A stretch of DNA of 64,000 bases from Symsagittifera roscoffensis (lineage: Eukaryota > Xenacoelomorpha > Acoela > Convolutidae), in NCBI RefSeq assembly GCF_963678635.1, contig NC_087068.1, forward strand, positions 58,761,896-58,825,895. Direction: 5' to 3'. The notes beneath the pieces are model-generated. The model was not told where the DNA came from and ran no database searches. It worked only from the letters and a program-made list of their open reading frames with translations. Shown here one piece after another: positions 25,701 to 34,480 of the stretch; within the stretch, counting starts at the first letter, position 1, and each line of letters opens with the position of its first letter. The position numbers and the translations under genes are program-made.

Positions 25701-28700
25701 CCCTGGAGTTGGATATTTGCGGGGGTGGGCGTCTCGGAGCCGGTTGCTGAGATCCTCGCATGGATGAAGATAAAGACCAGCCGTCCTGTTCAATTGTAGG
25801 GGCTACTTTGCATTGACGGTTGTGGCTGCTCAAGGCTTTTTGCGTGGCAAATGCTTAGTTACAGGAACTGCATGGGTAGGTTTTGATTTCAAATAACGGT
25901 TCCTTGAAGTGAGTCCCCTCATGCGTTGTCGCCTTTCTTCGATCTGGAAAGGCTTCTTGCAGAATTTGCATTTCAAACGAAGTTTATCCAGATCTATATA
26001 ATGTCGTAGCTCGGCGGATGATATCGCGTTTAAAAGACGTTTGCTTGATGGCTGCATCGCAATCGCTGCAGCTCAGGAGCCAAATCGTGGGAAATAGCAC
26101 TCGGGCAATTGCACCGCTAAATGTGAGCATGGATGTAGTTTAAAACAAAATCGACAGTTAAGGTCTAAAAGGTGTAACTCGAAGATAAGAAAGCTGAAAA
26201 AAGATCAATCATTAATTCAAGTTATTTCTCAACTGAGCATAAACTATGCGAAGCTTATTCCCAGTTCTGTATAGTATACCCAAAGAAATACAACTTGTTA
26301 AATGCGTTCTAAGAAGGGAAATTGGAAGCGGAATACCACACACTACTAGTTAACGTAACTTCTCTTTTCAAACGTAACGTAACATCGGTAGCGAAGTCTT
26401 TAAACTGACAAAGGAAATTGACATCGATATAGCAACATAATCTTAGCCGAAAGTATCTTAGCCAACGCCAAATTCAACTTGCTAAAATTCAACTTGCTTG
26501 ATCTTAGCCAAAAGGCCGAGAAGCGATAATAACTGAAAGAAACGATATTTTTCTACATGCCTCAGACACAACAAAGAAACAACAGCTCTACTTTCAATAA
26601 AACTTTCAAACTATCCGACTGGATTGGGAGCTATTTTGCTCCCGAAACAGTTCAGACAAGATCAAGGTAAATAGTAAAAATAGGCAGTCATTATGATTCT
26701 TTGCCTCATAAAAATACCCTGCCGTCTTGTAACTCTATCGTAAAACTACAGTGGACTACATTATAACAATCTGCGTTTCTGAAGTTACATGGCGCTAAAC
26801 TTTTTTACTTGATCAGACCTGAAGCTGATATAGTCATGTCTGACCACGTATAGTTATGTCTGACCAGGTATAGTCATATCTGACCAGGTTTAGTCATGTC
26901 TGACCAGGGTATAGTCTTGTCTGACCAGATATAGTCATGTCTGACCAAGTATAGTCATGTCTGACCAGGTATAGTCATGTCTGACCAGGGTATAGTCATG
27001 TCTGACCAGGTATAGTCAGGTCTGACCAGGTATAGTCAAGTCTGACCAGGTGTGAAACAGATATGCACAGAGATGGAAAACAGCTAGTGTCTGAAAATTG
27101 TACGATCAGACGTGAAATTGTGAGAAAAGTTCGGTACAGCCAATATTTCAATATTTTTTTTGTTGTTTTTGAAGTTATCTCTCAAAAAAATTAAAATAAA
27201 TACTTTCATATCTAGTGCTTAGAAGTTCCGATTTGATTATCACGATAGCTCACACACTTGTTGCTCAGTTATAGTTTGACAATGTCTTCGATTTTGTAGT
27301 CATCTTTCATAGGCCAGAGGCTCGTAAGTATTCAGCCAATAAACGTCCTTTGAAGTGTCCAAAACAACGATTTTTCTGCTGAATTACTTTTTTATTTTTG
27401 AAAAATGATTTTTTATCATAATTTTTGGACATGAGGGACTAGTACGAAATTTTAACAATAATTGAAATGAAACTGAGAAGAGCAAAAATTCTGAGAATTG
27501 TGATATTAAAATCATAGTTTCTTCTAACAAATGTAAATTATTGTCGTTTATATTTTTTTGAGAAACACATTTTAAAAATTGACATACAATTATGGTTCGA
27601 ATAGCAGCTGGGTTTTGACCTTGATCGTGCCAAAAATAAACGCACGTGGTTTTTTCTAAAGTTTAGCGTTTTTTTTTAAACTTTGGGGGCCGTCCTTAGA
27701 ATCTGACCAGTTGAAATTAATTGCTGTGGCTCCATTTTTTCAGTTACATAATAGCTCGGTGTTGTTCCCTGAGTAGAAAACATTACAAAAAATCAATTTT
27801 TTGTAATCATTTTGTGAACTGTAGTTCATTTCTTGGGACGGCTCGTGTGAAGTAAAAATTTGTAAGAGAGGAGTAGCTGCATTGTTTTTGTAGGTTTCAA
27901 AATCGGAAATCTGTTAAACATGCAATTGCATCTCATTTTCAGAAGTTTTCCATGCCATTTTATCTTGATGATAAATCCACGGTTCCCTTGCTCCTCATTT
28001 GAAGCTATATACAGTTAATTTAGCTTTGGTACAAAAGAACAGACACTAATCTCTCATTTGAAACGCATTCAGCCTTCCACTCACCGGCCATGGTGTTGTG
28101 TGCTGCCAGTTGTGCCCTGGATCTGGGGGTGGAGAGTAGGTCGATCTCCTGGGGGTCAAAGATGTCAGACATGAAGTCCCTGTAGTGTCTCCTCAAAGTC
28201 ACCCCCAACTTGTAGTGCTGCAGGGATCCCACAGGGGTCAACTTCTCCGGAACCCCAAGGCTGCAAACCATTAGGCTCTTTTCAACCCCCCCCTTACATC
28301 ACGCATTCAGCCATATTAGCAGGTAAAGTAAAACAGCAATGCTTTTACAATTTTTAAAAGGTGGGGGAGGGAGAAGAAAAGAGCCAACCGTCATTGTGGC
28401 TTGGATATTTTTAATATTTTCTAAAACTAATATAGAATTCGTTTTATGACTTTTTGCTTATCATAATTGTGAACCTTTGTAATTTTCCCACATTTTGCTG
28501 GACAAAACTTCCGGGGTTCGTACTTATTTGCATTGTCTATTAATCAATTCAAGATTGAGTAGTTTGGGGGTGACCAATGAGTGCCATGAAAAGAGCAATT
28601 CAGATGATGGGTTGGAAAATTTCCAGGGGCTCATCAGACCTCAATTGTCCCGCAAAACTTCCTGATCAACTGAGACTTTTCCATTATTTGAGTTTGGCCA

Positions 28701-29300
28701 CCAAATTTCATATCGTAACTTGTAAAAGGGGTGAGGGGAGGGGGGTGGTTGGGACGCCGGACACTTAAGTTTCTCTAAAGACACCTTCGACTTCCGATAA
28801 TACGATTCATTATAAATGGCAGCGCGCGCCATAAAAATTTTGTTGGTCAATACTTTTCAAAAAAACGGCTGCTTTTTCAAACAAAAATTGTGGTCCAAAA
28901 CGTATCTGCAGAAAAGGGTGTTTTGAGGCGCCCGGAAAATCATTTTGGTTATCCCAAATACTATATCGACGAACTTTTCGCCCCTACTTGAAAGAATTCA
29001 ACATGCAACCGAAGCCTCTGAACTCAATCAAGTCCTTTTTGTTTTATTTTGCAATGTCACGGCCTTATTGCAATGGATGCAGCCATGTGATATGGGAACT
29101 CACGTGATCCATTTGTCGGTGAAGGGGTCGTTGGGAAGGAGCACCCCAGGGGTGGCTGTCCCGTGGCGCACCAGACCTGTCGCGTAGATCAGTCGAAGGT
29201 CACTAGTCTCCGCCTCGAACTCACAAGAACACAAGAGCGACAGCAGAGTCACTGAAATGGCCACGAACAAACGAGACCTCAGTCGCAACTCAATTGTCAT
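13246..29300 (-). CDS. Histidine acid phosphatase-like protein (six exons), probable secreted pseudoenzyme
   Basis: Six exons join in phase: 29300-29104, 28260-28085, 21893-21782, 17964-17815, 14786-14594 and 13758-13246. Together they give 1341 nt, or 446 residues plus stop, a normal length for branch-2 histidine phosphatases. The first about 28 residues are a signal peptide, so the product should be secreted or lysosomal. RHG with the nucleophile position His46 and the second His294 (MLFGHTSS) are present. However, the RHGxR arginine is Ala49, the arginine of the family RST motif is Leu108, and the HD aspartate is Thr295. The protein ends in an Asn/Ser-rich tail and a basic KKTKKGKK patch instead of a membrane anchor. 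Phosphatase activity is doubtful; a binding or salivary/venom-type role is only speculation. Confidence 0.88.
14594..14786 (-). CDS. Acid phosphatase-like gene, exon 5
   Basis: The acceptor TTGCAG at 14787 is followed by IVHEAVETMLAYGLELPPWA and later RRLTGGPTLHIVLNTLHEK. Both match the family (GLxLPxW and RLxxGPLL). The exon ends AAAAG|GTGCAA in phase 0. Confidence 0.9.
14820..15490. other. Intronic sequence with short G-rich and tandem motifs
   Basis: This lies in the intron between exons 4 and 5 of the phosphatase-like gene. TTCGGCTTCGC and TTTTGCGCTT repeats occur at 14850-14900, a G homopolymer at about 15290-15301, and three tandem copies of AAAACAGGCC at about 15420-15450. No coding sequence is supported. 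Confidence 0.5.
15497..15645. repeat. Short foldback element beginning CCCGGGTTGACC
   Basis: CCCGGGTTGACC at 15497 is followed by an inverted repeat. TTGCTAGTCATACAGTTTTC with TATATGAAAAAATGC on the left pairs with GCATTTTT-type sequence, CATATATGG and TGTATGACTAGC on the right, centred near 15575. The same vocabulary recurs at 30839-31443 and 11891, so this is a family of non-autonomous repeats. Confidence 0.75.
16127..16447. repeat. Dispersed repeat, copy 2
   Basis: This matches the 12.3-kb copy over about 270 bp (CAGATCTGAAATAGGTTGTG, TTTAGGAATGGGTTATTT, TATAGCTTCTGCTAGCTGCT). It ends with one unit of the 11-bp motif (CATAAGTAGCGC), against nine in copy 1. Confidence 0.8.
16655..16840 (+). 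repeat. Fragment related to the 36.7-kb putative LTR
   Basis: Sequence from ACTAGATCTATTGAG to CTATCCGAATTTACTCTATGAG, including TAAGAGTAAGATTAGGATCG, GACTAAGAAGTTGCACGAAT and GCGTGACGAGCAGACG, is nearly the same as 36750-36915. It lies alone in a phosphatase intron. It fits a solo or truncated LTR of the same family as the large element. Confidence 0.75.
17585..17722. repeat. Hairpin foldback, about 65-bp arms
   Basis: TATTCACAGTCAACACACGAAC at the left is matched by GTTCGTGTGTTGATTCTGAATA at the right. AGATCACGAATTTC pairs with GAAAATCGTGAAC, and the centre is GTAGAGCGGCTCTAC. This gives a nearly complete imperfect hairpin with almost no loop. Confidence 0.8.
17815..17964 (-). CDS. Acid phosphatase-like gene, exon 4, with probable GC donor
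   Basis: The acceptor is TATTTAG, then REEWINCNKL (the conserved Cys of this segment), then SLFEKLTKITGF, a clear match to the family's FExLxxxTG helix. Both GT dinucleotides downstream give the wrong phase. The only site that joins in frame to exon 5 and preserves the family alignment is GCCAG|GCCAGT, a GC donor ending the exon at 17815. Confidence 0.8.
18000..19920. other. AT-rich intronic sequence, no feature recognised
   Basis: It lies in the intron between exons 3 and 4. Small ORFs (18074-18268, 19060-19299, 19668-19904) have no motif, and repeats are not evident at this scale. Confidence 0.5.
19930..21170. repeat. Diverged repeat block, also present near 63 kb
   Basis: Strings such as AAGGATAACCGGTTA, CAGAATGTTCTGATCATAGT and GCGTGGTGTGATAAAA near 19960-20060 recur with changes near 20570-20680. 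AAAACACACCCGAATACAA occurs at about 20430, at 21140 and again near 63500. The 21020-21165 segment (AATCACGACTGAAAAAGTTT, GATATATC, GATGATT, GGTGTACCTG) parallels 63390-63525. This looks like three or more copies of an old interspersed repeat. Confidence 0.7.
21782..21893 (-). CDS. Acid phosphatase-like gene, exon 3
   Basis: The acceptor TTTGACAG and donor CACAG|GTGGGG bracket 112 nt that keep the frame and read GFYGLPRKKEDFEMCSGMVV onward. It sits where the family has the variable segment after the second alpha-helical block. Its phase matches exons 2 and 4. Confidence 0.85.
22598..22885. repeat. Minisatellite array A
   Basis: Degenerate repeats built from TGATCAGACCTGAAGCAGAC, ATGATCATGCCTGAAATTAC and ATACCTGGACCAGACAT give a compound period of roughly 50-60 bp. 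The array ends close to the 3' side of the minus-strand LINE. It shares TTACTTGATCAGACCTGAAG with array B at 26807. Confidence 0.8.
23361..23700. repeat. 340-bp direct repeat inside the LINE, copy 1
   Basis: Nearly identical to 24509-24848 (offset 1148). It carries the YLDD-containing RT segment on the minus strand. It lies downstream of the RT C-terminal block, so it is out of the normal order and marks a duplication or a second inserted copy. Confidence 0.9.
24509..24848. repeat. 340-bp direct repeat inside the LINE, copy 2
   Basis: This copy is in the expected place in the RT order, between the VSRGVRQGC block and the C-terminal block. It differs from copy 1 by only a few substitutions. 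Confidence 0.9.
26497..26527 (-). ncRNA. U2 snRNA 5'-end fragment (first 31 nt)
   Basis: Reading the minus strand from 26527, the sequence starts ATCGCTTCTCGGCCTTTTGG and continues CTAAGATCAAG. This is the deeply conserved 5' end of U2 snRNA, including the region that pairs with U6. The match stops after 31 nt, and the branch-point-recognition sequence, Sm site and stem-loops III/IV are absent. It is therefore a fragment, not a functional snRNA gene. It lies immediately 5' of the minus-strand LINE. Downstream of it the core GGCTAAGAT recurs twice more. Confidence 0.85.
26807..27060. repeat. Minisatellite array B (20-21-bp units)
   Basis: About a dozen tandem units of GTATAGTCATGTCTGACCAG with single-base variants. 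The first unit begins ACTTGATCAGACCTGAAGC, the same string found in array A. The U2 fragment and LINE lie between the two arrays. Confidence 0.9.
27070..28084. other. AT-rich intronic sequence
   Basis: It lies in the large intron between exons 2 and 3 of the phosphatase-like gene. No ORF, RNA or repeat is recognised. Confidence 0.5.
28085..28260 (-). CDS. Acid phosphatase-like gene, exon 2
   Basis: The acceptor TTTGCAG is followed by LGVPEKLTPVGSLQHYKLG. This is the conserved family segment (usually LTPxGxxQHYxLG), then LRRHYRDF. The usual V-R-S-T motif reads L-L-S-T here, so the phosphate-binding Arg is missing. The donor is GCCG|GTGAGT. One base of a codon is carried over to exon 3. Confidence 0.9.
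28272..29103. other. Intron 1 of the phosphatase-like gene
   Basis: Bounded by GTGAGT (at 29103 downward) and TTTGCAG (at 28261-28267) on the minus strand. Small ORFs inside show no motif. Confidence 0.7.
29104..29300 (-). CDS. Acid phosphatase-like gene, exon 1 (start, signal peptide, RHG motif)
   Basis: The ATG is at 29300. Residues 9-25 are hydrophobic (RLFVAISVTLLSLLCS), a typical signal peptide. LRLIYATGLVRHGTATP follows, the N-terminal strand and catalytic loop of the family. The donor is AC|GTGAGT on the minus strand, with the intron starting at 29103. The exon leaves two bases of a split codon. In active enzymes the loop reads RHGxRxP; here the second Arg is Ala. Confidence 0.9.
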
Positions 29301-30109
29301 ATCAAACTCTTAATTGATTTCCCTTTTCCCATAAAATTGAGAGAAGTTTGGTGATTCAATAAAGTAAAGCAATGAACTTAACTGATAATTCAGTTCAATT
29401 TTAATGGCCACTTTCAAGATGCTTTGTAAAAGTTATGTATTTTTATTTTGATTTTTAAAGATTTTTAAGATTTTATATGAAAACAGCTTTGAGCGTTACA
29501 AAGCGTCGATTGGGTTCAAATTAATTAAAAAGAAGCTTTTAATAGCATCACCCACTTATAAACTGGCTTATCTCTCTAATTAATCAAACCGCTCAGTCTT
29601 ATCAATTAACCAAACCTTCATTTCAAAGGATTCTCTAGATTTGGTGATGAGCTTGGATGAATTAGAATCGCTTTCCAGAAACTTTGTTTCCTGTCAGATG
29701 GGGTTAATCACCAAAATAATCTTCTTGCAACTTGACTTGCGGGTTGTGCTATTTTCTTGGGTGGACTTACATGGCGTCATGTATCTTATATGGGTTAATC
29801 CAGAGCAACACTTACTTAGCCAACAGAACAAAACTGGCAAGGATTTTAGAAAAACAAATAGTCCAAGGTAGCTTTATTATTTAAACGCCTAACATGTATC
29901 TGTGAAGCGCACACACAATTCAGGCAATTTAAAATAAAGACAACTTAATTAAAAGTATACAGACAATTCAGCCAGATGCAACATGGCCAGTTTTTCAAAA
30001 AGCTAGATTCGAAAAAAAAGTTGGAGTTATTTCTCGTCTTAAGGTCGACGGTGTGCGAGAACTGTCTCTAAATTTTGTATGTAGTACTGCCCTCTGTTGG
30101 CAAGGTCGC

Positions 30110-30210
30110 AACAGGTTGGCGCGACTGCGCTTATTGGCTGAATTGTCTCTGGGTTGAATTGTCTGCATATTTTTGGCTGAATTGTCTTTGGCCGAATTTT
30201 CTGGACGCTG
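30110..30210 (-). repeat. GACAATTCAGCCAAA repeat, inverted relative to 32325-32402
   Basis: Tandem GGCTGAATTGTCT-type units lie here. The reverse complement (GACAATTCAGCC, GGCCAAAGA, ATTCAGCCAAAA) lies at 32325-32402. The two blocks face each other across about 2.1 kb and enclose the CCGCTCAAA arrays. Confidence 0.7.
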
Positions 30211-30536
30211 ATTGTACATTGAACGCATCGAACTCTTTACAAAATATTTCTTTGTCTCTAATTTATAAAGGGCTCATTCAATCCATCATAGCAGAATTCT
30301 GACCAAGGATAAACTGAAACATTATATCAGAAAGGTTTTTAGATTAATTAGAGCTAACGTATTTTCAAAAAATCTCTAGCAGATTTTGCTTGGATATGCA
30401 ATTTCGGTAACTTTTGTCATTTCATGTGTGGTATTTTGCTTGGACTTGAATCAATTTTCTATGCAATCAAATAACTGATAATTTTCATTTAATTATTGTT
30501 TTTTCAGTTTTTTATATATCTGTCTTCCCGGGTCGA

Positions 30537-30780
30537 GATCCCGCTCAAAAACCGCTCAAGATATGGGCGGTTTGAGCGGTTTTCCAGTAAGATTTGAGCG
30601 GTTTGAGCGGTTTGGACGGTTTGGGCGTCTTTTTTAGAAAAACCGCTCAAACCGCTCAAATCTTGCTTAAAAAACCGCTCAAAAACCGCTCATTTCTTGC
30701 AGTGATTTTTGAACGGTTTTTCAAGCAAAATTTGAGCGATTTTTAAGCGGTTTTTGAGTGGTCTTATAAAATAACCGATT
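30537..30780. repeat. CCGCTCAAA/TTTGAGCGG array, left cluster
   Basis: Many copies of AACCGCTCAA and its reverse complement TTGAGCGGTT alternate, so the cluster is an array of nested palindromes. An identical vocabulary is found at 31660-32075. Confidence 0.9.
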
Positions 30781-30838
30781 AAAACCAACAAAAAGGCCTG
30801 GAAAGGTAATGTGACGCTAAGAAGCAGTTGAAATACTA

Positions 30839-31443
30839 CCAGGGTTGACCTCCATAAACCGAAAATGCTTATCTTACTTTTCCCCCACACCGAAAATGCT
30901 TATCTTAAAATTTCCTACATCCAATGTATGGAAAAATGCTAATCATACAATTTTCATACAATTTCAGATAATGAAGAGTTTGAGGTTCCAACCTCTAAAA
31001 CCCTCTGATTTTTCTGTTGGTTCTCTTCTCTGTTCAGAGATGCACGTCTTATGGGTAACTTTAAACGACGCTAATTGAGCCTCATTTGAGTTTTCAAAAA
31101 ATGCTTATCTTACAATTTCCATATGTGAAAAAATGCTTATCGTACAATTTCCATATATGAAAAAAATGCTTATCTTACAATTTCCAATAATGATAAAATG
31201 CTTATTTTACAATTTCCATATCTGAAAAAATGTTTATCCTACAATTTCCATATATGAAAAAATGTTTATCCTACAATTTCCATATATGAAAAAATGTTTA
31301 TCCTACAATTTCCGTATATGAAAAAATGCTTATCCTAAAGTTTTTTTTACAATTTTCTGAGTCTATGAAACTGTAGGAAATTGTAGGATAAGCATTTTTT
31401 CATATATGGAAATTGTAAGATAAGCATTTTTGGTCAACCCGGG
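30839..31443. repeat. Repeat element bounded by GGGTTGACC and GGTCAACCCGGG
   Basis: The left end is AGGGTTGACC and the right end GGTCAACCCGGG, so the termini are inverted repeats. Inside, from about 31085 to 31330, lie tandem units of about 31 bp (ATGCTTATCTTACAATTTCC with ATATATGAAAAA). The right end has the same unit inverted. It belongs to the family of the 15.5-kb foldback. It sits between the two CCGCTCAAA clusters. Confidence 0.85.
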
Positions 31444-31566
31444 TATCTACAATTTAAAAAAAGTGCGTAACCGTTCTCAACTCAAGCAAGATTTCTTCGA
31501 TGTCTTGACCAAAAACAATGTGAGCGACTTTCAAATACTCGAGCAAAATAACCACTTGAAAATATT

Positions 31567-31630
31567 TAAGTATCTATGTATGTATGTATGTGTGTATAGA
31601 TGTATGTACGTATCTTTGTATATATCTATG
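31567..31630. repeat. (TATG)n microsatellite
   Basis: Imperfect TATG/TGTATG repeats, a simple tandem repeat. Confidence 0.85.
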
Positions 31631-31659
31631 AGCAATTTTTTTTAATTATATATAAAAAA

Positions 31660-32075
31660 ACGCTCAAAAAACCGCTCAAGATTTGAGCGGTTTGAGCGGT
31701 TTTTTTAGACAAAAACACGCTCAAAATATTGCTTCTAAATGAGCTGTTTGAGCGGTTTTTGAACGGTTTATATTAAAAAACCGCTCAAAAACCGCGCAAG
31801 ATTTGAACGGTTTTGAGCGGTTTATCTAAAAAAAAAAAACGCTCAAAAACCGCGCAAGATTTGAGCGGTTTTTGAGCGGTTTTTCTAAATAAAACGCTCA
31901 AATCTTGCGCGGTTTTTGAGCGGTTCTTTTTAGATAAACCGCTCAAAACCGTTCAAATCTTGCGCGGTCTTTTTAGATAAACCGTCCAAAAACCGCTCAA
32001 AACGTTTATTTTGAAGCAAGATTTTGAGCGTAGTTGTCTAAAAAAAACGCTCAAACTGCTCAAATCTTACTTCAA
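31660..32075. repeat. CCGCTCAAA/TTTGAGCGG array, right cluster
   Basis: About twenty alternating direct and inverted copies of CCGCTCAAA, several joined as AACCGCTCAAGATTTGAGCG palindromes, with variants such as CCGCGCAAG. Confidence 0.9.
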
Positions 32076-32324
32076 ATCAGGTGAAAAATCTTGATTCGGG
32101 TTGAGTTACCAATACAAGTTTGGATATTTGTAAGGTTCGAAGATTCTGACTCTTGTTCCTTAAACTTAAGAGAATTTTCTATCACGGAAACGTTGAATTG
32201 TTAGATTTGCTCATTTTGATTTGCGCATTTGTTAGATTTGCGCTCCAAGTAAAGGTTCATATATCAAGAGTTGTAGCTACACAGTTAATAATAGACCAAA
32301 AGCTCGTCTTTACTACAGATCGCC

Positions 32325-32402
32325 TCCAGACCATTCGGCCAAAGAATATTCAGCCAAAAGTATGCAGACAAAATCAATCAGAGACAATTCAGCCGAAAAG
32401 AT
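32325..32402 (+). repeat. GACAATTCAGCCAAA repeat, right partner
   Basis: Contains CATTCGGCCAAAGAATATTC, AGCCAAAAGTATGCAGACAA and GACAATTCAGCCGAAA. It is the reverse complement pattern of 30120-30205. Confidence 0.7.
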
Positions 32403-32479
32403 TAACCGCCTCAAACTTAAAAAAGCAAGTCTGCTTGTATCAGGATGAAGTTCTGAATGTTCCGACTGCCTGTTAGCTT

Positions 32480-33830
32480 CTATGGAGCAGTAATAAAATG
32501 AAAAAAAAAATAGATGAATAAAAATAAAATGAAAATAAAATTTTTGATATGAGTTTTCTTGTAAAAGCATCCCCCTACACGCCATATAAAGTACAAAGAG
32601 ATAGTTTTCACTCTTGTTAAGAAATTAATCATCACAAAGAAGCTTCCTTCAACCAATTTGGAGCGGTTTGTAAGACGGATCAAATCTCCGCAGACGCGAT
32701 AATCGCGCGAATTATATCGCGCGCTAATTGTCCCAAATTGGCAATTTTGGCTATCTTTAAGCCCCCATAACGTTACAAAAACTGATCACAGGTGAAGCAT
32801 CCAAATTTAAGCTCAAGACAACAATACCTTTCGAATGATATAATAAAATTCCGCCAAAAATGTCAGTTAAAAAGTCTGAATTTGTCTGAACAAAAAACTA
32901 CCCCGAGCACAAATATTCCGTTACTTTCGTTAAGAAAGTCGGAACAACAATGCAAAATAAAACGAAACTAAGAAAAATTTAGAGCAAACCAATTTTTTCT
33001 GCTTTTTTTTCTGTGAATTGTAATAATTTCCACGTTGCTTTCAAACATCAAAACTTCTAAGCAAAGATGCATGGCCAATGCGGAGTCCTATTAAAATTAG
33101 GTATTTATTTGCCGCAAAAACTGTTACATCAGTTCAAATATTTATGATTCTGTGAATTACATTTCTTTCAACCATTTCTTTCAACCAAGTATATATTTTT
33201 ATTTTTTAAAAAAAGAACTGTAAATATTTTTTGTCTGAAAAATTAAAAAAAAAATAGTTACGACTTTATTTGGCTCAGTTAAAATTTGAACCGCTTAAAG
33301 CGATATGCGTAAAAATTATTAACACTTCTGCCAAAATCATTAGCTTATGACACACAAGCAATCACTATGAAAAATGATTTTTTAACACATAAAAGGAAAC
33401 ATCAGAAACTCAAAAAAGATGTTTGAAAATATTAATCGCCAGAGCTGATGTGCGTGGTCGTTAAATGAGATCAAAACTGTTTTAACAAGAGCAAAATACT
33501 TGGTAATCAAAAGTTCAAATTTCAAATAAGGTACAGTATTTCAAAAACGCTTCTTCTGTATAGGTCTTTTTCAAAACTTTGAAGCCAGTGCTTCGAAAAT
33601 TGTTTTTAATTGATTCGGATCTAAGTTGAAATTTTTTGTTTCAATTTTTTTTGGGTTTCATTTTTCAACCTGCAAAATAGGCCTGCTTTGTTTGCTGCTG
33701 CATGAGCTAACTTTGGTGTCTGCGGTCTAAAACTGGAATATACCGAGGGAACAGGCAAAGGACCTGTTTCAAGACAGCGAGACTGTCGTAACATCGCGGG
33801 ACACACCTGCTGGTGGGGGACTCAACCTAG
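32480..33830. other. AT-rich stretch, no gene recognised
   Basis: ORFs here are short and low-complexity. A small GC-rich palindromic spot (GCGCGATAATCGCGCG type) lies at about 32694-32722. Confidence 0.45.
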
Positions 33831-33871
33831 CAATAAAGCGAGCAAAGCCGAATCTCGGGGGTCCAAAGACA

Positions 33872-34480
33872 GTGGGACCGAAAACGCAAGAGCAGGTGGC
33901 GTTAAACCCGGTAAGGGAATCGCGGGATAAAAGAGATCAAACGCTTAAACCCAAAAGTAAAGAAAAAAAGAAAGCTGCTGTAACAGCAGAAGAAGTCACT
34001 GATCCAGGACAAACAGATGTGGATCAAGCTGATCGTCCAGGCGGCAGTTCGAGCACCAAAACTGGACAGTCTAGGAAGCGCATAACATGGGACGCGTCAC
34101 CTAGCTCAATCTTGAATGCGTTCCAAAAACAAGATATGGGAGACGAAGAATGGCAAAGCCTCGCCGATCAAGTGTTGACTAGAGGTCTGCAAAGAACGGC
34201 GGACGAAATAATTAAATCCAGAACGGAAAATCAAACAGAAACGACAGGCGAACACGGATCTCCGCCAGGAATTTCGGACGACTCAGTCGTAGACGATCAA
34301 GGAAGTGCGAGCGTCAGGCGTAGTAAGCGAACCACGAAAAACCAGGGGCCTAAAAGACTGGGCAGCCCAGTCAAACATTCGGTTAAATACAATAGCGCGG
34401 ACGAAGATGCAGACACGAAGATGCAGTCGGACTGGCGAATGTCAAAACAGACACGAACAATCCGATGGAAACCCGACTGA
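33872..34480 (+). CDS. 202-codon ORF, probably transposon-derived, unknown function
   Basis: The ORF begins MGPKTQEQ and is highly charged and disordered: a Lys-rich block, an acidic linker, and RRSKRTTKNQGPKRL near residue 150. An arginine-rich RRSxRT motif is common near the C-terminus of retrotransposon polyproteins, so a retroelement fragment is likely. No catalytic motif is visible. GC content and codon use are higher than the surroundings, and the reading continues briefly in the +1 frame after the stop. It could also be a gag-type N-terminus. The family is not recognised. Confidence 0.4.
   Translation: MGPKTQEQVALNPVRESRDKRDQTLKPKSKEKKKAAVTAEEVTDPGQTDVDQADRPGGSSSTKTGQSRKRITWDASPSSILNAFQKQDMGDEEWQSLADQVLTRGLQRTADEIIKSRTENQTETTGEHGSPPGISDDSVVDDQGSASVRRSKRTTKNQGPKRLGSPVKHSVKYNSADEDADTKMQSDWRMSKQTRTIRWKPD

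Larger units (their letters stand above)
22890..26527 (-). mobile_element. Non-LTR retrotransposon (LINE), rearranged, with U2 snRNA fragment at its 5' side
   Basis: Reverse transcriptase motifs lie on the minus strand in the order expected. The N-terminal part is at 25352-25146 (PFSEQEVKAAL, SSAPDPVGLTY). The palm block is at 24976-24764 (VSRGVRQGCSLSALLFN). The catalytic YLDDLAAV box is at about 24760-24710. A C-terminal block is at 24506-23986 (SPMQKLHVLRTKITPMLYQL and then a RLPDL motif). This pattern resembles R2-like non-LTR elements with one ORF, though clade assignment by eye is tentative. Frameshifts, stops and a 340-bp internal duplication show that it is dead. A CKFCKKPF motif at about 25960 may be an N-terminal zinc-binding remnant. 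Confidence 0.8.

Noticed and set aside
26497-26527. Functional U2 snRNA gene
   Set aside because: Only the first 31 nt match; the branch-point-recognition region, Sm site and 3' stem-loops are missing.
22598-27060. Possible CRISPR-like arrays
   Set aside because: Units are contiguous minisatellite repeats without unique spacers, in a eukaryotic sequence.
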